Source: Pholis gunnellus
Taxonomy: Eukaryota; Chordata; Actinopteri; Perciformes; Pholidae
Reading direction: 5' to 3'
NCBI GenBank assembly: GCA_910591455.2
Contig: OU342821.1
Coordinates: 10,602,280 to 10,666,279, forward strand
Length of the DNA stretch: 64,000 bases
This document shows positions 1 to 55,178 of the stretch, piece by piece; position 1 is the first letter of the stretch, and each line of letters begins with the position of its first letter. A program made the translations under genes and the position numbers. The notes under the pieces were generated by a model. It saw only the letters and a list, made by a program, of their open reading frames with translations, was not told where the DNA came from and did not search any database.

Positions 1-2667
<2,667 letters not shown>

Positions 2668-2675
2668 TATAAATA
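2668..2675 (+). promoter_or_regulatory. TATA-box-like motif upstream of miR-219
   Basis: TATAAATA on the + strand, about 1.8 kb before the miR-219 hairpin. A start near 2700 and the poly(A) signal at 4766 would give a primary transcript of about 2.1 kb. The motif also reads as AATAAA, so chance occurrence in AT-rich DNA is quite possible. Confidence 0.25.
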
Positions 2676-3027
2676 AAGATGTGCAATTTGGCCTCCGTAG
2701 CCCCTTCAATCGCCTGTCACACGCGCATCATATAATCGACTCATTTTCTGTCACTCCGGGACAACGCTTTGCCTCACAGGCCTACAGTAAGGCTGCCCTT
2801 TCTGCAGCAGAATGGCTGCACATGGCGCTGAAGGCACCGCTTTATGCCCTAAGTGCCTGGTTACAGCGTTGCACTAGTTTGCTCACACAAGAGAGGGGGG
2901 CACAAGACAAACACTAAACGTCATGCAGTGCGGTCAGAGAGTAAACAGTGTCGCGATTGTAATCTCTTTTTGGGGTAGAAAATAGGGCTGTTGTGTCTTT
3001 AAGAGGGGCTGCTGGTCCCTCATCGCA

Positions 3028-3480
3028 GCTGCTGCGTGTGTGTGCGTGCGCGCGCGTGTGTGTGTGCGTGTGACACAGAGGACAGCGGAGATTCATTACT
3101 TAAGCAGTACAATGGACATTTATCACCCCGTGGTGTTATTCAAATTCAGTACCAAGCGAGGACCTTCTCCACTCCTCTCTCCGCCTTGCGTCGCGGTCGC
3201 AGCGTTTATTGTTGGAGCAGCGTAAAGAAAAAGCCAGGAGGGCAGAGAGACACCCATCCAGTCAGCGCACTCAGTCAGTCCGAGAGACCCGTAAAGGAAG
3301 GATGGGAGGAAGGCAGGAGCGTCTGACCGGAGTGTACGAAGCCCGCCGCTAAGCCTCTTTCTTTTTTTGTGCCACCATCCAACGCCGCTGCTCGCTGGGG
3401 GGCTTTTGGAAGGAGCAGAGAGATCCGAGAGAACGCACGACGTGGGAACCGAACCAAGGACGCACCAACGGGAACTAAGG
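3028..3480 (+). promoter_or_regulatory. CpG-rich stretch, probable 5' region of the miR-219 transcript
   Basis: CpG dinucleotides cluster here, unlike the AT-rich neighbours (for example GTCGCGGTCGCAGCG near 3190, and several CG steps at 3330-3480). The stretch begins with a GT/CG alternating tract at 3034-3072. It looks like a promoter or first-exon region oriented toward the hairpin 1 kb downstream. No coding frame is convincing. The start site cannot be placed from sequence alone. Confidence 0.4.
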
Positions 3481-4488
3481 GGTTTCCTTTTTGTATTTTT
3501 TTTTATTTCATCAACCACAATGAAACACCAGAGGAAAGAACGTAAACGCTCCAAGTGCCTTTCTTCAAATAGGAGGGTTGTTTTTTTTAAATTCAACATC
3601 CGTGGAAAGCCATTGTGCATCTTGAGGCACCAGAACTGAACAGTCTTTCCCTAAATCGATGACAGTACACAGGTGCAGAAATGGCGTTTTTGCCGACGTT
3701 CTCACCTCGGACTTTAAATTGAAATGAAGTCCACTTAAACTGTTTGATTCCTGTCTTTTTATTCCCCCCTCTGTGAGACACTTTAAAAGTGCGATTCTCT
3801 GGTGAACCAAAAGGAGATGACATTTTACTTAAAGCTGCAATGGCCATTCAGCCATCTTAAGGGCCCAGAGATCTGGACAGACTTAACTTTACAACTAGCA
3901 ACCAGTGTAAAGACACGGACACAGAGCAGCAACTATAAGAGACAGTAGGAAATAAGATTGTTTCAAACAGCAGCAGAAAAAAAGAGTCACAAAGTGATTG
4001 TGGCTGCAACAATGCCTCCTTAGCATTATCAAACAAATGCAACAAAAAAAAGGATAGACTTTCTTCCTATGTGTCAGTACAACCGAGGGGATCAGCTTCT
4101 GAATGTGCTCAAGAAATGTTTTTCATCGCAAAAAAACAAACATCTTAAAGGTTTAGTTTTCTGCTGAAACAGCTCAGAGTTGGAAATGCACAGTGAGATT
4201 TATTTCAAGAGGCCGAATCCGGGGCAGTGCTGAGCAGCGAGGATGTCACAAATAATGCACAGTGCTGCAACTCCCTATCTTGTAGGGGGGAAAAAGGGAG
4301 AGAAAACAGGTTTTAGTGTCAGTCGCAGCCAATGCTGTCAAAGGGCATCATTTAGGCAGCCGTGGCAGGTGCAGCCATGGGCCTATACAATAACGACCCG
4401 TGCACACTTTGTGATTTAAATAACCAAATGCTTCATTTCGTCTTTCTTTCTTTCTTTCTTTTTTTAAATCTTGGCAGAGGATATACAG

Positions 4489-4580
4489 AGTCTTTAGCGA
4501 CTGATTGTCCAAACGCAATTCTTGAGTCAACTCAAAATTCAACCCCAAGAATTGTGTATGGACATCTGTTGCTGCAGACT
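4489..4580 (+). ncRNA. mir219: microRNA 219 precursor hairpin
   Basis: The 5' arm at 4502-4522 carries mature miR-219-5p (TGATTGTCCAAACGCAATTC plus T). The 3' arm at 4548-4569 carries the miR-219-2-3p type (AGAATTGTG...GGACATCTGT). The arms fold back: CAATTCTTG pairs perfectly with CAAGAATTG, AGCGAC with GTTGCT (one G-U), and AGTCT with AGACT at the base, leaving a loop of about 20 bases. miR-219 is a neural microRNA known to promote oligodendrocyte differentiation by repressing progenitor genes. A TTTC tract (about 4440-4464) precedes the hairpin. The 3' arm identifies it as the miR-219-2 type. Its tail-to-tail position next to urm1 matches the human locus as I remember it. Confidence 0.96.
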
Positions 4581-4765
4581 CACATTCATCACTGCTGGCT
4601 TTGGCCAAACGCCACATCAAGAATGTAGCAGGCCTCCGAAACCACAAAGGAGGCTACACAACGGTCTTTACTCTCGGGTTGTTTTTGTAACTGTCTCATT
4701 TCAGGTAAGATATATACAAACCACGTTTGTGCTATATATGGAGGAAACGGACGCGGGACTGGGCC

Positions 4766-4771
4766 AATAAA
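4766..4771 (+). terminator. Poly(A) signal AATAAA after miR-219
   Basis: Canonical AATAAA, 186 bases past the hairpin. It is followed by a GT-rich stretch (GTGTGATGTGTTTTTC at about 4796) of the kind that binds CstF. It suits 3'-end formation of the primary microRNA transcript. Confidence 0.45.
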
Positions 4772-5688
4772 GTGGAGGAAACCTTATTCTGCCTCGTGTG
4801 ATGTGTTTTTCGAGATGCGCGTTGTGTTTGGCCCGATTGGTATTTACACTTTGTCGAAGATCTAATCAAGAGTGTTTGTTTTAAATGGCAAGCATCGACC
4901 GGAAGCATCGATGTATCGACTGTGTTTGGCAAATACTAGGAAGCGGTGAGTTGAGAGTGCTGGCAGAGTGAGGCCTGCATGCAGCACAGACGCACGTGAG
5001 ATGAGCGATACGAACTGGGCCATCAGAGACATGAAGTCATGAACGAGGGGGATAAATACGAATGAACGAGGCAGATTAAATAGAAAGAAACGTCAAAAGC
5101 GACGTTTGAATGAAAAAAATAGCTTCTTAGAGATTTCTATTTAATTTATTAATATATAAAGAGCAGGTTTAGAGCCTATTAGACAGTCTTAAGTGCATCC
5201 ATACAAGAAGGCATGCTAAGCAGAGATATATTACCTAACACAATTTTAAAAACGCATTTAGTGCTTATTTGGGGAAGTCTTATAAGTTACTACATATTAT
5301 TGTGTTACAGTGCTGTAAAAAGCTTAGAAGAACACAAGAGGCCTGATGACTGATGCTCAAATCTCAGGAGCCAAACAGCGTCACTGATAAATCACGTGGG
5401 ACACTGATGGCCCATTCGGTGTTTTTATCTTTTTATCTCTTTTCATTCTTTTCTTTATTTAACCTTTTGTTACTGCTTTAAAATAATTATAATTATTCAT
5501 TTTCAAACGAAACATGTCTGATCATTCAAACGTATAAATAGATAATACAACTATTGAAGTTATAATTGTAAAAACATACAAAATATACTATATTACCCCT
5601 ACAATATTTTCTTATTTCAAATATATTTTGAAACGTTTTTTTTGTAGGCTCAGCATTTAATTTAAAACAGCAGCACATCCACACAGCC

Positions 5689-5691
<3 letters not shown>

Positions 5692-5735
<44 letters not shown>
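5692..5735. repeat. (GT)22 microsatellite
   Basis: Pure GT dinucleotides in the gap between miR-219 and urm1. Confidence 0.97.
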
Positions 5736-5739
<4 letters not shown>

Positions 5740-6012
5740 GTTGTTGAACATTAAAGGCTAACATTTCTTAATTCCAGGGGATCAGTGCATCTGTTTGCTC
5801 TTGCAGAAATGCCTCTGTGTGAAATGGACTCAGCTACTGACTCTCTTTACTTATTTTATCATCAGTAGCCTCTAAATTACAATTGTTTATTATTTATTAT
5901 TTATTTGAAGCAAACATTTGTGCACGTGCTTTTTCTGCGTGTTAACAAAACACAACTGCATAACACGAATATATTTTTTTCTAAATAAAGAGATTATTTT
6001 TAATTAATAAAT

Positions 6013-6064
6013 AATCAGCAGGTTCAGTGGTAAAAAAAAATCAGCAGGTTCAGTGGTAAAAAAA
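6013..6064. repeat. Two-copy direct repeat of about 27 bases
   Basis: The unit TCAGCAGGTTCAGTGGTAAA plus an A-run occurs twice in succession. The two copies differ only in A-run length, so this is a recent local duplication. Confidence 0.9.
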
Positions 6065-7187
6065 TGAAAAATAAAGCAGAGTCTTGTTAAATTTTGATTG
6101 TGGCAATATAGATGCTAAAATACTTCTCATTTAGAGTTGTTGGGCAGACTGTTTGAGCTTTATATTTCTAACTACAGTGTTTTTGTTCAGCTAACATGCC
6201 TTCAGTTTCAGCACTGCAGGACAACTATCGGTGCAAAACACGATGAAGAGTAAATATGGCAACAGTTGCTTTGGTCAACATAATCGAAAAATGAGGGATA
6301 AATATATATATATTTTTCTTTCATGTACGTAACAGAAGAATTATCACCAATTATCACCATGTCAGCTTGATAGAAAAAAAAAACTAAATCAATGCTATTA
6401 TGTAAAAAGATAATCTAGCAGTTTATTTTTAATGGCTAGTCACAGTGTTTACTACATGGCAGTTTATTACAGGAGATGCAGGGGCTTTTTATTCCCACTG
6501 TTGGAACCTGAGCTGCTCAGAGTCGTTATGATACACGTTGCTGATCTCAGGCCAGGTCGACTCTCACCACCAGCATCGTCACCATCTCTCCTGATGAGCA
6601 GGGATCAGTGTGCAGGATGTGGACTTGCCTATAAACTGTGCAGGTAAATAGTCCAAACCCTGCATGCACAACAATGGAAACAGAGTGGGAATAAAATGTG
6701 GGTACAAACCCTGATTCACATGTAAAAGCTAGTGTCTCAAGTTATTATGTATGAGCATTAATAGATGCAATGAAATAAAAAAATGTTTAACGATTTAAAA
6801 TCTACAACAGCCCACCTTTGACGTTGTAAATATTTGGTTCAAAAATGTAACATGGTGACCTATGAGAGGCATCAAGTCCATATGCAGAACCTTTTGATCA
6901 TCTCCTCACAGTGAAAAGTCCCCCCCCCCCCCGCCCCCCACACACACACACACACTCAGTTTCCTCAGTATCCCAGGCTTGCACTAGCTGACACAGTGCT
7001 ACACTTTCTCCTCTCTCTAACCCCCTCGCAGCCTCATTAGCATTTCCTTTCTACCGGCCTTTATCGGCCGGTTTCCCGTTGCAAATCGGACTCCACAGCC
7101 GAGAAAAGGTTTTAGGTCGCCCCGGGCGTTCAGGGGAGGGCAGCCCGGGGGCTAGACCTCGACCTCCCGCAGTGGTCCTGTACACCC

Positions 7188-7220
<33 letters not shown>

Positions 7221-7860
7221 ACACATACATTATCTCTCTCGCTCTCTCTCTCTTATGCATATTCCAGCTGAGTGGGGCTGTAGGACGGTAAAATCTCCCA
7301 CAAGTCTCGTCTAATCAGCCTAAAACTGCAGTGTGATCACAGACCCGGGCTTAAATCGATCAGATATAAGCTACCAGCAGGAATAATCGAAGCGTGATGT
7401 AAAAATCCTAATTGAGAAAAACGTTTGGATAGGCCTCCGCGTGCTGTGCAGGGTGCTGTGGATCTTTGCAGTCAAGATACTTTGGCATCGAGAGAGATGT
7501 TGTGGTTCATTCAGTGCAGAAACACATGATGTGCTTTGGGGGAATTGTAAATGAATAACCTTTATATACAATAATAACATAGACAGTTAACAGCAGTAGA
7601 AATTCAATCGGAATTAAACGTTCATAATGTATTGTATGATTGCTTATTTCACCACTGTGCTTACAACTGGAAATATTCGCTCCTTTGTAGTAAATTACTA
7701 TTTTGAAAATGAATTACAGAAATCAGGACTCAATTTATTTGACAAAAAAGCTTTTAATCTTATTTTCATTATGTGAGGAAAAATATAACAATTAAAAGAT
7801 TAAAGTATATTTTAAGAAAAATTACATCACATCGGTCCAAAAAAACCAAAACAATAACAC

Positions 7861-7866
7861 TTTATT
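7861..7866 (-). terminator. urm1: Poly(A) signal of urm1
   Basis: On the - strand this reads AATAAA, the first canonical signal after the urm1 stop, giving a 3' UTR of about 0.7 kb. It is followed in transcript direction by a T/GT-rich stretch (GTGTTATTGTTTTGG), a typical downstream element. Confidence 0.5.
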
Positions 7867-8580
7867 TTAACCTCTGCAATTAGCATTTCTATGCATTATA
7901 TAACACACTGTAATGTACTTGTAAACATTGTAAGAACAATTTTGTTCATTAACTATTTGTCTGTAACCCCATGTGAAGCATATAAATAGATGTCATTGCA
8001 AAACAGATTAAAAAAATGTCTTCATAGGAGAAATTATCGATGTTAACAAATGAAAAAAAAAAACACCTACAATTTCCTTATGAAGATATTGTTAAATGTT
8101 TGTATCTGCTTAGACATGCTGATTGTTTAAGCAAAGTGTAACGTGATATTTTATATTCCTGAAGGTCATTGGAGACTAAGATAAGGTCATTTTGTCTTTC
8201 ATGCTGGAATTGAGGATGTAGGGAGGTGAAGTTTTAAACACCAAAGGCAGGTATTTGCACTCGCACCTGTGAGTCGGCCAGTACAACCAGAGCTTCATAC
8301 ACCTGTCCAGCTTTGATTTAAAAAAGCAGAATTCCCATCTCACAGTTTCCACATTTTTCTTGGTAATCATCTCTGAATTTCCACTTATTCCTGTGGACCA
8401 AACATCGATCCCGGTCAGACAATCCCGGTGCAGGCTGACACATCCACAGCGACCAATGGGGTGGTGTGTTGTTGAGATGTGGGGGTCAGTGGGGGGGGGG
8501 GGGGGGGTGAAGAGTGCAGAGGATGTGGCGAAAAGGCTGTTACAGAGAAGGGTACGTTGTGTGTATTCATCGTTCATTTG

Positions 8581-17301
<8,721 letters not shown>

Positions 17302-17351
17302 ATTGTCGGCACATGCAGGAAGTAGTGGAGAGGGTAAGCCGGAAGTGACGT
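17302..17351 (-). promoter_or_regulatory. urm1: urm1 core promoter with ETS/CRE-like motif
   Basis: In transcript direction ACGTCACTTCCGG lies at 17351-17339, a joined CRE-half and ETS (GGAAGTGACG) element typical of TATA-less housekeeping promoters. The CAATATGGCAGCG around the ATG resembles YY1, which often positions start sites in such promoters. The 5' UTR must be very short. Confidence 0.6.
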
Positions 17352-17984
17352 TGTGGATGTGATTATTTTCATTACAAAAGAATACATTAATGTAGATCAA
17401 AACACATTTTGGACATTTTTATCAAGAACTGCATCAATATGGCAAACCGATAAGAAACATTAAGAATGAGAAGGTAATTCAAACGATTTTTAAAAATAAA
17501 TGTCTCTTTTTTTATCATCTTTTTGTTTTGTTTTTGTATATGTAACCCTGGTGTGGACAGTTTTGTGTTTAAAAATGAAAATAAAGAAATGAAAAAAAAC
17601 GGAGGCTTGATATAATCAGCAAACTGAAAGCAATCTTATAATATTTTTAGAAATAATATTATTTTGTAAATAAAAATATTGTTATTAAATGTATATCGTT
17701 TCTTTGCGTGACATATTTAAGGGCAGTATTGCTAAAACATATTTTACAAGGTATATAATTTATATGATTCACAATGAAAGAAAAGAGAATTGTTTCTTTC
17801 TTTATATTTACAGTATTTTAATTTTTACACTTTCAGTTATACACCCGCCTTTTTGAACTTGAACATGTATACAATTTGGCCTGAGTTTTGTTCTGATGTT
17901 AAGTTTTTCTCCTTAGAACTCTACAATTCAACATTGTAAAATGGCTACAAACTCCTTTATCCCAAGGCAAGGAAAGTATATTTG

Positions 17985-18200
17985 TATGGCAGATTTCACA
18001 CACAAAGGAAATTCAATGCGCTTTACATAATGCATTAAACACATTTTCAAAGAATGAATAAAAAAAGCGTGGAAATGTTCAAATGCAAATTAAAGAATAG
18101 AAATATTTTAAAGGAAATGTAAATGTTAAGAACAGAGACATAAAAACAGGATAGGAGAACAAGATGGTTCATGATGAGTATTTAAGGTTCAGTCAAAGGT
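17985..18200. mobile_element. Possible degraded retroposon fragment
   Basis: The phrase AATTCAATGCGCTTTACATAA and the following A-rich text, then AAGGTTCAGTCAAAGG, resemble a repeat common in fish genomes (…caaagtgctttacataaaa…). This is recognised from memory only. No ends or target-site duplications can be defined. Confidence 0.35.
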
Positions 18201-20363
18201 AGAGCAGAACATAGAAGTTTTGAATCTAACTACAGTATATGCTGCTTCTCCGTGTTTAGTTTGCACTCTGCGAACAGTAAGCATCTAACTGATTCTGTGG
18301 CCCCATTTATGAACTGGTATTCCCTTGAACTTAATGGTAATTTAGAAAATCATTATATTGGAAAGTCATTAGTATGCAGCACTCTCTCTCTCTCTCACAT
18401 GCCTTGTGCATGTCTGCATGTATTTGCATTGTGTATGTCAATATGAAAGTGTGCAGGGGCCTGACATGAGTGTGTGAATGCACATCTGTCTCTCCCTGTC
18501 CCTCTCTCCCTCCTCGCATGCATCCTCAATCATACTGGTGACAGTTCCAGTCCCAGTATGCAGGGCCGGGAGGAGGAGGTGTGGGGGGGTGGAGGGTTGC
18601 GGGGGGGAGGGAGGGGGTCGGTCAGAGGTTTGAATTGCAAATCCGCTGCCTTCTGTTGGCGTCCAAGCCTTAGCAGGCCCTTCCCTGTCCTCATTCATGT
18701 GTTAATGAGGAGTCAGTGCAGGGGCAGATAGACAGATCGACCAGGGGGCCTGGCAGGGGTGAGGGAGGAGTGAGGCGATGGCGGGGAGGCAGGCAGGAAA
18801 ACAAGGGGGTCCTCTGATGCTGGAGGCCGCAGTGGAAGTTTTGAAAGATGATGAAGACATGATATGCGCCATTTGTGGCTCCAGCCCCTCGTCCTGGGAT
18901 GAGGAGCATACAGTCATGGGGTGAGCTCAGAGCGGGACAAAGAGGCAGAAGGTGGGGCGTGGGTGGGGATCGTTATGGCTGTAAAGTTCATGAGCTATCC
19001 AGGAATGATCACACCATCACTGGGTGTCACGTCACATTTGCTGAGCTGCCTTGAGGTGCACGTACAGCTGTGGATAGTACGCGGTGCTACTCTACTCTGA
19101 TGGACATCTTGTGCATTATTCATCTCAGTATGAAGTCACCAAAAGCATACATTACATGTATTTGATAAGTGTACACAAATACCGTTTTTTTTGTTTCATA
19201 CGATTTTTTTATTAGATTTTAAATGAAGAACATTTAGAGATATTTTAAATTCAGTTGAAGATGATGTGAAACACCTGTTAACCTAACCTTAGCGGACATG
19301 CTCATATCCATTATGCTGTGTTTGTAAAACTGGAATACACAACACCCTGTTAAAAGGATATGCTGATATTCATATGCACATTAAATAAAATGTATCTCAA
19401 AAAACGTGATTCACCACCTGATTCATGATGTCCAACAGTTCTTATTAGATTATTGTTAATCAGACTTGTATTTAATTCTGTGAAGGAGCCGAGTTAACCT
19501 CTGGCATGACAAATACTATGTTTTTTTTCCTCATTATTTTGTTTGGCGGTCACCAATATCCCACCCACACTTCGGCCATCTTGATCTCAGCCTGTCAAAC
19601 TCAAAGTTGGATGTGATTTGAGACATTTCTTGAAAGTAAGAAACGTTCCATATCTTCCTGCAGATGAATGCCAAAAGTCAACGCTACGCTGCCAGGCCCC
19701 AGCTATAGAGCAGCCAGGGTCACACATGATCAGATGACAATGACCCGCACAATGGATTAGCTATAAAAGGACTGGGGGGAGAGATTAGGGGTGAATTGAT
19801 GACGGTTGGCTGGCTGGTTGGCTGGCTGGCTGGCTGGCCCGGGAGATCTTGGGTCTGTTTCAATAAGGAACATAAAGAGCTGAAATTAACATGTACCATG
19901 ATACCAAGCAGAGAGAATCCTCTTAGAGATTACATCCATAACATGTTACGCCTATGGAACTGTATGGAAAGGGGAGACAAAGAGCAGAGCGAATGATAAT
20001 TTTCTTTCAGATTATGTGGCATCCTATTCTGTTCTGTTCTGTTTGATTTTATTGTACTTTCTGTTCTACATTATAACTTTCTTATTGTCACAAATTCAGC
20101 AATAATACTTTCTTTTTTTTCCCAGGAAATCTTTCACCTGGAATAAACTGGACCCCCCCCCCCCCCCCTCAGTATAGCAGCTGCCAGGCCGCACTACTGC
20201 CTCCTTCATGGAGGGAGTAAGCAGCGAGAGCAGCAGCAGTTTCCCTACAACATCTGTGTTGTGGCACACATACACACACACACACACGTTTACAAAAAGC
20301 ACACGTTGAGACAAAAACACACGCGTGCACACATACGGACACACGTTCACACAATGTATGGGG

Positions 20364-20367
<4 letters not shown>

Positions 20368-20408
<41 letters not shown>
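20368..20408. repeat. (CA)20 microsatellite
   Basis: Pure CA units, preceded by imperfect CA-rich sequence from about 20265. Confidence 0.95.
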
Positions 20409-20410
<2 letters not shown>

Positions 20411-21701
20411 CCATCTGTCTTTGTCTCCCTCCCACTGCCACCACCATGGGTCTGTCTGCAAAACAATGTGTGATGCTTCGCACATCACACATGCTCACTT
20501 CATGCGGTGCATTTTCAGTTAAACATGAGATACATTGTAGATTTAAATGCGTATGAACATTAACATTAACAGAGGAGTTAAAGTGCCCAGGAGGGTGCAG
20601 GATCCAAGAAACTAGTGGACTAACAAAGATGTTGTCGTCTACCTGAGGAGGACCCAGCCACCTAAACTGGACCAGGAACCAGGATGTTCATAACTAGGGA
20701 TAACTGTGTGTAAGAGAAGAGTCAGCTTGGGTTTGATAGTGATATGGTGCCTCCTATTGGTTACGTATGTGCATTGCAAGCAAAGCTAAACCCTTTCATA
20801 CCATCAATTCTGACCTAGTTGTTGCTGAGTGTTGCTTAATTGGAATTCAGTAGTGGTGTCTTTTCTACCATAACAAGTTATATATAGAGAGAACCCCTTC
20901 GTGTTTTTATAGTTTGAATGTTACTGGCTATTATCTATATATTCCTTCTTATTTTAGTTTTCCAATAATTATTGCCAACAAATCTCATAAAAAGACCAAA
21001 TCAAATGTTTTTTGTCAGTCTCTCAATACATTCCAACTTCCCCGGGCTTTCATACGTAACTATGTTCATGTCTTCAGGTGCAACAGTGTAGCTCATTGAT
21101 GTGTTTCTTATAGTTGTTGGACAATAATTGAGGTCTAAGTCACAGAGAAATAAGCTGTATCAGACATTAAAGGCATCACTTAATTGTTGGTTTAGGTCTT
21201 TTCATGGGATTTGATGATTATGACAAATATATGGATAACCAGACAAAACAATACCAGTAAAACTATTTGATTTTGGGGGGTTTTTTCTGAACAAAACTAA
21301 ACTCTTTCACACAAGCAATTATTTTATTTGAAAAACAGTGAATTTTTATGTACAGTTCGTAAAAAAAAAAATCGTGAGATCAGTCCTGAAACATTTCTTG
21401 CCTTTTTGCTTTTCACGTTCATCTCACGCAATCCTGTTATAAAAAAAAACCAGGAGTATCCACACGTGGTCAGAGCATTCCTGTACAGCATTCAACAGAG
21501 GACAAATAAAAACATATCACATCTATCATCACCTTTTCATCATCTGTGTTATCAGATATCAAACCCAAACCTGTAGATTTCATATCTAATATTATTGGTA
21601 TCAAACGTTGGTCTCAAAACACACAATACATGTGTTTTTTGTATATAGGTCTTCCTGTTATATTGCATTACAATTAAAGATTCAGTGTTTTGATAACTAA
21701 A

Positions 21702-21720
21702 GGTCGCCCCCTGTTGGACC
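21702..21720 (-). promoter_or_regulatory. CTCF-like motif between urm1 and sh2d3c
   Basis: On the - strand this reads GGTCCAACAGGGGGCGACC, close to the CTCF core (CCASYAGRKGGCRS). Its position between two genes would suit an insulator. The same core also occurs in interspersed repeats. Confidence 0.35.
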
Positions 21721-23043
21721 ACAGTGGGAACTGGCACATGGCTCCTCACCTCAAGATCTGACACAGGCTCGGCTCAGACTAGAAAGCAGGACAATCAAAC
21801 ACCCAGCAAAGAATCTCTGATATGCAACTATCAGGCAGAAAGGGTATCTTTTAGAAGTTATTCTGATTGATTGATATCTGATATGACTTTGGTTCATATC
21901 GTCAGAGAGAACAAAGGATATACATTTTTAAAAGAAGCTGATGTGGGGGGCAAGAAAGTGAATTTTGTGAATGGGTGTCTGTACCTCAGGGGTCTCAGCC
22001 CGTGGATGAAATGATTGAATAGCTCTAAGAGTCGGCTCCAGCCCTCTCGGGCCCACATGCTGATAATACAGGAATGATTTAACACTGAACAGTCATCCAC
22101 AACAACATCCCATAGCAATAAAAGGATTAGCTCTATTGCTGAAACACCAACTCAAAACATACAACCAGAAGACATTCCCTGCAGCAGGGCTGTGGTCCAT
22201 GTGTCCTTATTTGCCTCAGTTTGGGAACATCATTGGTTTTCAAACTGGAAAAAGTCAGTTTGGTATCAATTTGGATATTTTACAAACCTGAAAGATCGTT
22301 ACTGTTATTATCGTCTGCATATTTCACAAGTTTGACACATTGTTATATTTGAATTAGTAGTTTAGAGCAACATTTTACTTTGTATAACATTTGTAGCTGC
22401 ATGCACCAACCATTTCAATTATTTCTGCAACTTAAACGGAAACATATGTTTTAATAAGTGAAACATTGCTGAAACTAAATGAGTGTACGTCCCATTTTTC
22501 CTCTGTCTTAGTGCCGCTTTGAGCTAAATTATGTGCACAAGAAACACAATATCAAATGTATTAGTCAAACAGCTACAACAGAGGGAAGTTGCTCTGTCCT
22601 CTTAACATTTTTTAACAACTCGCAAAGCCCTCATATTGAAGTTGCTGCATTACTTCTGCAAATGTTTCATATCTGACACATTTATTAATGCATGCCCGAT
22701 ACATTTTTAATGGGATTCAATGGGACATCTTGATACATAATTAATAAGGTTTTATGAATATGGTTCCCTCAGAATAAGCTCTGGCAGATTCTCACGAGTT
22801 TGGTGAAGCAATGTCCATGATGTTCAAATATCCTTTGATCATAACAAATAAATAAGACAAGAAAAAATACATGAAACAGTAATGACATACAAAAATGAAG
22901 AAATGTAAACAAACAAACATACGCAGGCGCACAGACACACTCTCACTCACAGAGACAAAACATCTTTATATGAGCTATGTAAGTTATTGTTAGCATTCCT
23001 GCTACACTGTGTGACAGCAGTTGTTTGAAACAAGAGAGTCTGT

Positions 23044-23049
23044 TTTATT
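23044..23049 (-). terminator. sh2d3c: Poly(A) signal of sh2d3c
   Basis: Reads AATAAA on the - strand, 375 bases after the stop codon, and is the first canonical signal in the transcript direction. Another AATAAA lies farther on at 22681-22686 and could be used instead. Confidence 0.45.
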
Positions 23050-23423
23050 GGAGCAAAGCCAAACTCTGCAGCTCTGTCTGGCCCTCGGGAGGCACCGTAC
23101 ACATGTCACTGTTTGTACCATGCAGAGGAGCGGGTCACCCTCCTCCCCCCCATCTTCTTTTCCACTTAGCTTGAAGAAGTCCACAGGGAGGAACAGAAAG
23201 AGACGTGAACATTGAGTGCGACACGTGTTATAAGTGAGGCCCTCGTTTCTGTTTTGCTCCCTGCACATGCGCCGTTAGCTGCTGCTTCTTCATTCACCCC
23301 CTCAGTGTTCTCGCTGGACTCGTCCACATCATACTTTATGATGCAAAACTAGACCATAGCACAACGAGTGGTGTGTGCAGATGGGGGGGGGTGTTTTGGA
23401 GACGTCGGTTGGTGGGGCAGGTG

Positions 23424-55178
<31,755 letters not shown>

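Larger units (their letters stand above)
2700..4790 (+). ncRNA. Probable primary transcript hosting miR-219
   Basis: Inferred unit running from the TATA-like/CpG-rich region, through the hairpin, to the poly(A) signal at 4766. No protein frame of interest lies inside it. A strong splice-donor-like CAG|GTAAGA at 4702-4710 lies 122 bases after the hairpin, so the RNA may also be spliced onward. The ends are approximate and rest on motifs only. Confidence 0.35.
4800..7860. other. Gap between miR-219 and the urm1 3' end
   Basis: Mostly AT-rich. It contains a (GT)22 tract at 5692-5735, a direct duplication at about 6013-6064, a C-run at about 6920-6933, and a GC-rich island at about 7040-7180 with an inverted repeat. 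A CA tract lies at about 7188-7214. No gene is supported. Confidence 0.6.
17352..23043. other. Gap between the urm1 promoter and the sh2d3c 3' end
   Basis: No supported gene. It contains a degraded repeat-like segment near 17990-18200, a GC-rich block at about 18540-18790, a TGGC tract at about 19802-19837, a C-run at 20153-20168, a CA tract at 20368-20408, and a CTCF-like motif at 21702-21720. The short + frame at about 18780-18930 is discussed among the findings. Confidence 0.6.

Noticed and set aside
3123..3620. A 165-residue - strand frame in the CpG-rich block
   Set aside because: No recognisable domain. Composition follows the GC content, and the block is better explained as promoter or 5' region of the miR-219 transcript on the other strand.
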